From Paramecium sonneborni (Eukaryota; Ciliophora; Oligohymenophorea; Peniculida; Parameciidae), in assembly GCA_905182985.1 (NCBI GenBank), contig CAJJDN010000078.1:426119-468776 (forward strand): a DNA stretch of 42,658 nucleotides. Reading direction: 5' to 3'. Positions 39,431 through 42,658 of this stretch are shown here, in pieces. Each line of letters begins with the position of its first letter. Position 1 is the first letter of the stretch. The translations under genes and the position numbers were made by a program. The notes under the pieces are model-generated. The model ran no database searches and was not told the DNA's origin. It saw nothing but the letters and a program-made list of their open reading frames with translations.

Positions 39431-39877
39431 AATTCTTGTAAAACATTTTTGTATTCTGGATAGAATTTTAAAACAAAATCAATTGCTTTAACATCAAGTA
39501 TATCAAGTTTATAAAGAGCAGATGACAACAACTGAGTTAGACAATCTTTCATTATAATTAAGACTTTTAGAATTTTTTGTTTTATTTTATGACGCTTTGC
39601 TTCTTTTTTTCTAAGTAAACTATCAATCGAAATCTTATTCTTTTAAGCACTAAAATGTTCATTCTTTAACTCTTTATTAATTTCAATTAATAAAACTTTG
39701 ATAGAATAATATTTTACCTTACTTTGGTTTAAAATAAAAATCTTGTTGACTATGATGTTCAATTGAATGACCACATTCACAATATTTTATGTATTTATTA
39801 TTCACAGCTTTATCAATCATCTATACACAATCCTTAACTTTCTAGCTTTGGCATGCTCTACAACATGTTTAACTACA
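39388..39877 (-). pseudogene. Duplicate 3-prime end of the GTPase gene (assembly copy)
   Basis: Same sequence as the end of the GTPase gene at 40571-41060, including its 22-base intron (here 39696-39717) and its TGA (39388-39390). It stops at the N at 39878 in the middle of the cysteine-rich segment, so it has no start and no GTPase domain. It should not be counted as a separate gene. Confidence 0.9.
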
Positions 39878-39878
39878 N
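39878..39878. other. Single ambiguous base marking a contig join
   Basis: The only N seen in the window. It sits exactly between the two copies of the 1,182-base block, as expected for a scaffold gap of unknown size set to one base. Confidence 0.95.
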
Positions 39879-41060
39879 TAAAATAAAAATAAGTATAAGA
39901 AAAATCTAAATATATTACAATAGGGTGAAGAATCATCAAATTTTGAATTTTATAGATTTGTAACTGAATGTAAAGTGAATTTCAACCTCAAGAAGAAATT
40001 TACTTTAAAAATTGTATATAATGCAATAAAACTTGATGTGAGATATGTTCAGTTAAAATGAACTTTTATAAAAATTGAAAACCATTTCAAATCAAATTGT
40101 GAATAAATGATTCATTTAAAAAATGCAATTATGTGTTAATCATGTAATTGTTTATTAAATAAACATAGATATTAATGAAAATTTAGAATAATTAAAATAA
40201 ATTAGTTTTATATACAACTGAGAAATAAAAAGATTAAATTTGAATCTTTAAAATAGAATGAAAATGCAAAATCTTAATGTGAAAAAATTAAGTAAATTCT
40301 AGCTAAGTTGTAAGAATTTTTAAATTAAGTCCATGAAGATATTAAAATTATGTTGATCTAAATGAAAGAAATTTTTGAAAGACTATTATCTCCAACATTA
40401 TATACAGTAATCATTTAGGATAAGAAGCTTATGATTTTGTATTAAGATTATATCCGGAATTAAATTAAGGAAACTCTTTCAGAGTTTTATACAAAATATG
40501 ATTTGAAAATTGTATCAAACCAACTTAATTTTAGGATAAATAATTTTAAAGATTTTGAAATTATTAAATTTCATTATTCAACATCACCTAATTATTAAAT
40601 TTCTATATCTTGAAATTCTTGTAAAACATTTTTGTATTCTGGATAGAATTTTAAAACAAAATCAATTGCTTTAACATCAAGTATATCAAGTTTATAAAGA
40701 GCAGATGACAACAACTGAGTTAGACAATCTTTCATTATAATTAAGACTTTTAGAATTTTTTGTTTTATTTTATGACGCTTTGCTTCTTTTTTTCTAAGTA
40801 AACTATCAATCGAAATCTTATTCTTTTAAGCACTAAAATGTTCATTCTTTAACTCTTTATTAATTTCAATTAATAAAACTTTGATAGAATAATATTTTAC
40901 CTTACTTTGGTTTAAAATAAAAATCTTGTTGACTATGATGTTCAATTGAATGACCACATTCACAATATTTTATGTATTTATTATTCACAGCTTTATCAAT
41001 CATCTATACACAATCCTTAACTTTCTAGCTTTGGCATGCTCTACAACATGTTTAACTACA
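39879..41060 (+). repeat. Second copy of the 1,182-base duplication
   Basis: Copy of 38696-39877, offset 1,183 bases. Here the minus-strand GTPase gene continues upstream without a break, so this copy is the start of the right contig. It also carries the second copy of the zinc-finger relic (about 39929-40613). Confidence 0.95.
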
Positions 41061-42407
41061 TTCTGAACAATTAATTGAGTAAGCTTACCTACCATTTTTT
41101 AAACTAGGTTTTTTTTCCCATTCTGTTAAATATATTTTTGTTTAGTAACCTTTTGTAACTTCTTCTTTGTTGTTATAAATTTGCTATTTACGAGTATTTT
41201 CATCTATTTATTTTAAAATTTTAAAAAATTTTTAGATTTTTCCTTAAAGACCTTCTAATTCTTAGTAAATTGTTTTCCTCTACTTAATTACATTTGTTGT
41301 TTCTTCTAAACTAAATCCTTTATTGTTTGGATCACTAATAAATTAGAATAGATTTCGGTAGTTTAAGAAAGTTTTTATAAAATGAATCTTTTCAATAAAT
41401 CCTTATTTTTCCGCTCTAAATACAGAATTTTAAAACTAATAATAAAATTCTTAATTAACTATTTAATTCTACCTAAGTGAATAAAATACAGAATCCTAAC
41501 TCTCAAAATTTTAAGTACTTATAGCTGAAAAATCTGAAAAAGTAAGACAATGTTTTGTAAATTCACACATTTATTTTCCAAATAACTTCAAAATACTTAA
41601 AATTGATAATTATAGAAGAGATGGATTGCTCTCAATGACTTCATATTAAGTAGATGATTATGATACAAATAAAACTGCATGAAGTTTCTAATTTTTATCA
41701 TAAAGTTCCTCTCTTATGTATTTAGATATTTGTGTAATCCTTTTTTAATCTTTTAAAGGACCCTAAGTATCTGCTAAACCTGGAGTATCAATTAGATTAA
41801 ATAAGCAGTTTTAATAAGTAAATTTATATGGGGTAACTTCAGTAGTATCAGATTTTGCTTAAGAATCTTTTATTTTTATAATTTCAAAAAAATCTAATTC
41901 AAATTATTTATTTTCCCTAGGTTTAAATTCCTGTTCTATTGCTGTGATAAAAGTATTAATAAATGTTGATTTTCCTTATCCTGTTATTCCAACTATTAAA
42001 ATGTTTCTTATTTTTCTATAAAATTCATCTGAAGATTCAGCTTATTTAAATAATTTTAAATCTTATTTCTCTTTTATATTTATTTTTACATTCTCTTTTC
42101 TTTATTATCGTAATAGATACTAATTTAGAATTTATGTTTCAGCTTCATTAAGTCTTTTACCAATTTTTGTATATTTATTCATTTAATAAGAAGAAAGCAA
42201 GTCTTCCATATTATAGATCTTCTATATTTCAAAATACTTTTTCCATTCTGCTATTCTGCTTTAGTTAAATAAAAATATGAAAAATTCAGTCTCAAGATTG
42301 TTTTCTTCTTAATTTTTTTCCTATTAAACAACAGGTATATGCGTCTTTATCTTGGATTTTTAAGGCTTTTAGTTTTTGTGTATATATTATTGAGGCTTAT
42401 TACCCAT
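40571..42407 (-). CDS. AIG1-like GTPase, putatively N-myristoylated, with Cys-rich segment
   Basis: Two exons on the minus strand (42407-40901 and 40878-40571) give 604 residues with no break. The 22-base intron (40879-40900) starts GTA and ends AAG. The protein starts MGNKPQQ, a good N-myristoylation pattern. A helical N-terminal part follows. The GTPase domain has the P-loop GITGQGKST (140-148), a Thr-rich switch I (DTTEVTPYKF), and the G3 motif DTPGLADTQG (from 207). HAVLFVSQSS is the next core strand. LTFSDFSA sits where the G4 motif is expected, as in AIG1/GIMAP proteins, which deviate from NKxD there. From residue 447 comes a Cys-rich segment (CSECSQTCCRAC, then YCECGHSIEHH) that could bind zinc, then a Lys-rich helix and EYKNVLQEFQDIE. 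Proteins of this kind are membrane-linked GTPases that assemble on their targets; the cellular role in ciliates is not known. An upstream ATG at 42478 opens another frame (MGKPIKI) and is probably in the leader. Confidence 0.88.
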
Positions 42408-42658
42408 AGAATTAACAGATAGATGTATTTATGATTCTTTTAATATTTTTTATTGATTATTTTTATGGGTTTGCCCATTAGTAGGATTAGTTCAGCAATC
42501 ACATAAAAATGTAAAAAAAACATTGTTGTTGAATCTGCAATACGCAACATTGTGATATTGTGAGAAAGCAAAATATTTTTGAAAAAAATTTTGAAAAAAA
42601 AAAAAATCCCAACCTTATACCTACCATAATTTTTTCAAGGACCAAGATTTTTGATACC
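42408..42658. other. Upstream region of the GTPase gene, to the window edge
   Basis: A stretch of 251 bases. It holds an out-of-frame ATG (42478), two copies of AACATTGT (about 42520 and 42548) and a run of A and T bases (about 42578-42606). The last 50 bases are somewhat richer in C and G. I cannot assign a gene; a neighbour may begin beyond the edge. Confidence 0.35.

Larger units (their letters stand above)
38696..39877 (+). repeat. First copy of a 1,182-base direct duplication (assembly overlap)
   Basis: This segment is repeated at 39879-41060. I see no difference between the copies in the lines I compared. It ends exactly at the N at 39878. It holds the last 50 bases of the hypothetical gene upstream, the zinc-finger relic, and the 3-prime part of the GTPase gene cut off at its cysteine-rich segment. 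The simplest reading is that this is the end of the left contig. Confidence 0.95.

Noticed and set aside
1..42658. TGA read as tryptophan throughout
   Set aside because: The channel, vWA and GTPase genes end at TGA at sensible lengths and have no internal TGA, so TGA is a stop here.
1..42658. Germline (micronuclear) DNA with internal eliminated sequences
   Set aside because: Long genes are interrupted only by short GTA introns or single-base slips. I saw no TA-bounded insertions in coding sequence.
1..42658. CRISPR arrays, insertion sequences, rRNA, tRNA or telomere repeats
   Set aside because: No regularly spaced repeats, no transposase-like text, no tRNA-like T-loop and no C4A2/C3A3 repeats were seen by eye. 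A tRNA scan would be needed to exclude tRNAs fully.

Overview
The window reads as macronuclear DNA of a Paramecium-type ciliate. It is extremely AT-rich. Open frames are long only if TAA and TAG are read as glutamine and TGA is the single stop. Every confirmed gene that is interrupted is interrupted by introns of only 22-26 bases that begin GTA and nearly always end TAG. No telomere repeat is visible, so this looks internal to a scaffold. The species cannot be fixed by eye.

Layout, left to right. Positions 192-5632 (minus) hold a decayed NLR-like protein: a STAND/NACHT remnant, then pentapeptide repeats, then WD40 repeats. It has several in-frame TGAs and frameshifts and no recognisable Walker A. 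A small two-exon gene with an N-myristoylation-type start (MGQTCKC) follows at 5958-6511. Positions 7695-16414 (minus) encode a surface protein of about 2,880 residues: signal peptide, cysteine-rich repeats, right-handed beta-helix, second cysteine-rich block and a multi-pass membrane tail. A clean von Willebrand A domain gene lies at 18756-20796 (plus). A secreted protein of about 1,416 residues with no recognised domain lies at 22184-26480 (minus). A broken calcium-dependent-kinase-like remnant (27920-28720, minus) is divergent from an intact 2,702-residue IP3-receptor/ryanodine-receptor-type calcium-release channel (28894-37073, plus). The right end holds a small basic ORF, a broken gene followed by a zinc-finger relic, and an intact AIG1-like GTPase (40571-42407, minus) with a putative N-terminal myristoylation site.

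A stretch of 1,182 bases (38696-39877) is repeated without visible change as 39879-41060, separated by one N. This is almost certainly two overlapping contig ends that were never merged, so the 3-prime part of the GTPase gene and the zinc-finger relic appear twice.

Functionally, the intact genes suggest calcium release from internal stores (the channel), cell-surface or secreted proteins, and membrane-anchored regulatory proteins. Two long genes (7695-16414 and 22184-26480) each lack exactly one base. That could be assembly error or real mutation. By contrast, the 192-5632 locus carries many lesions and is a real pseudogene candidate. Four stretches of 1.2-2.3 kb carry only disrupted coding fragments. 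All translations and alignments here were done by eye.
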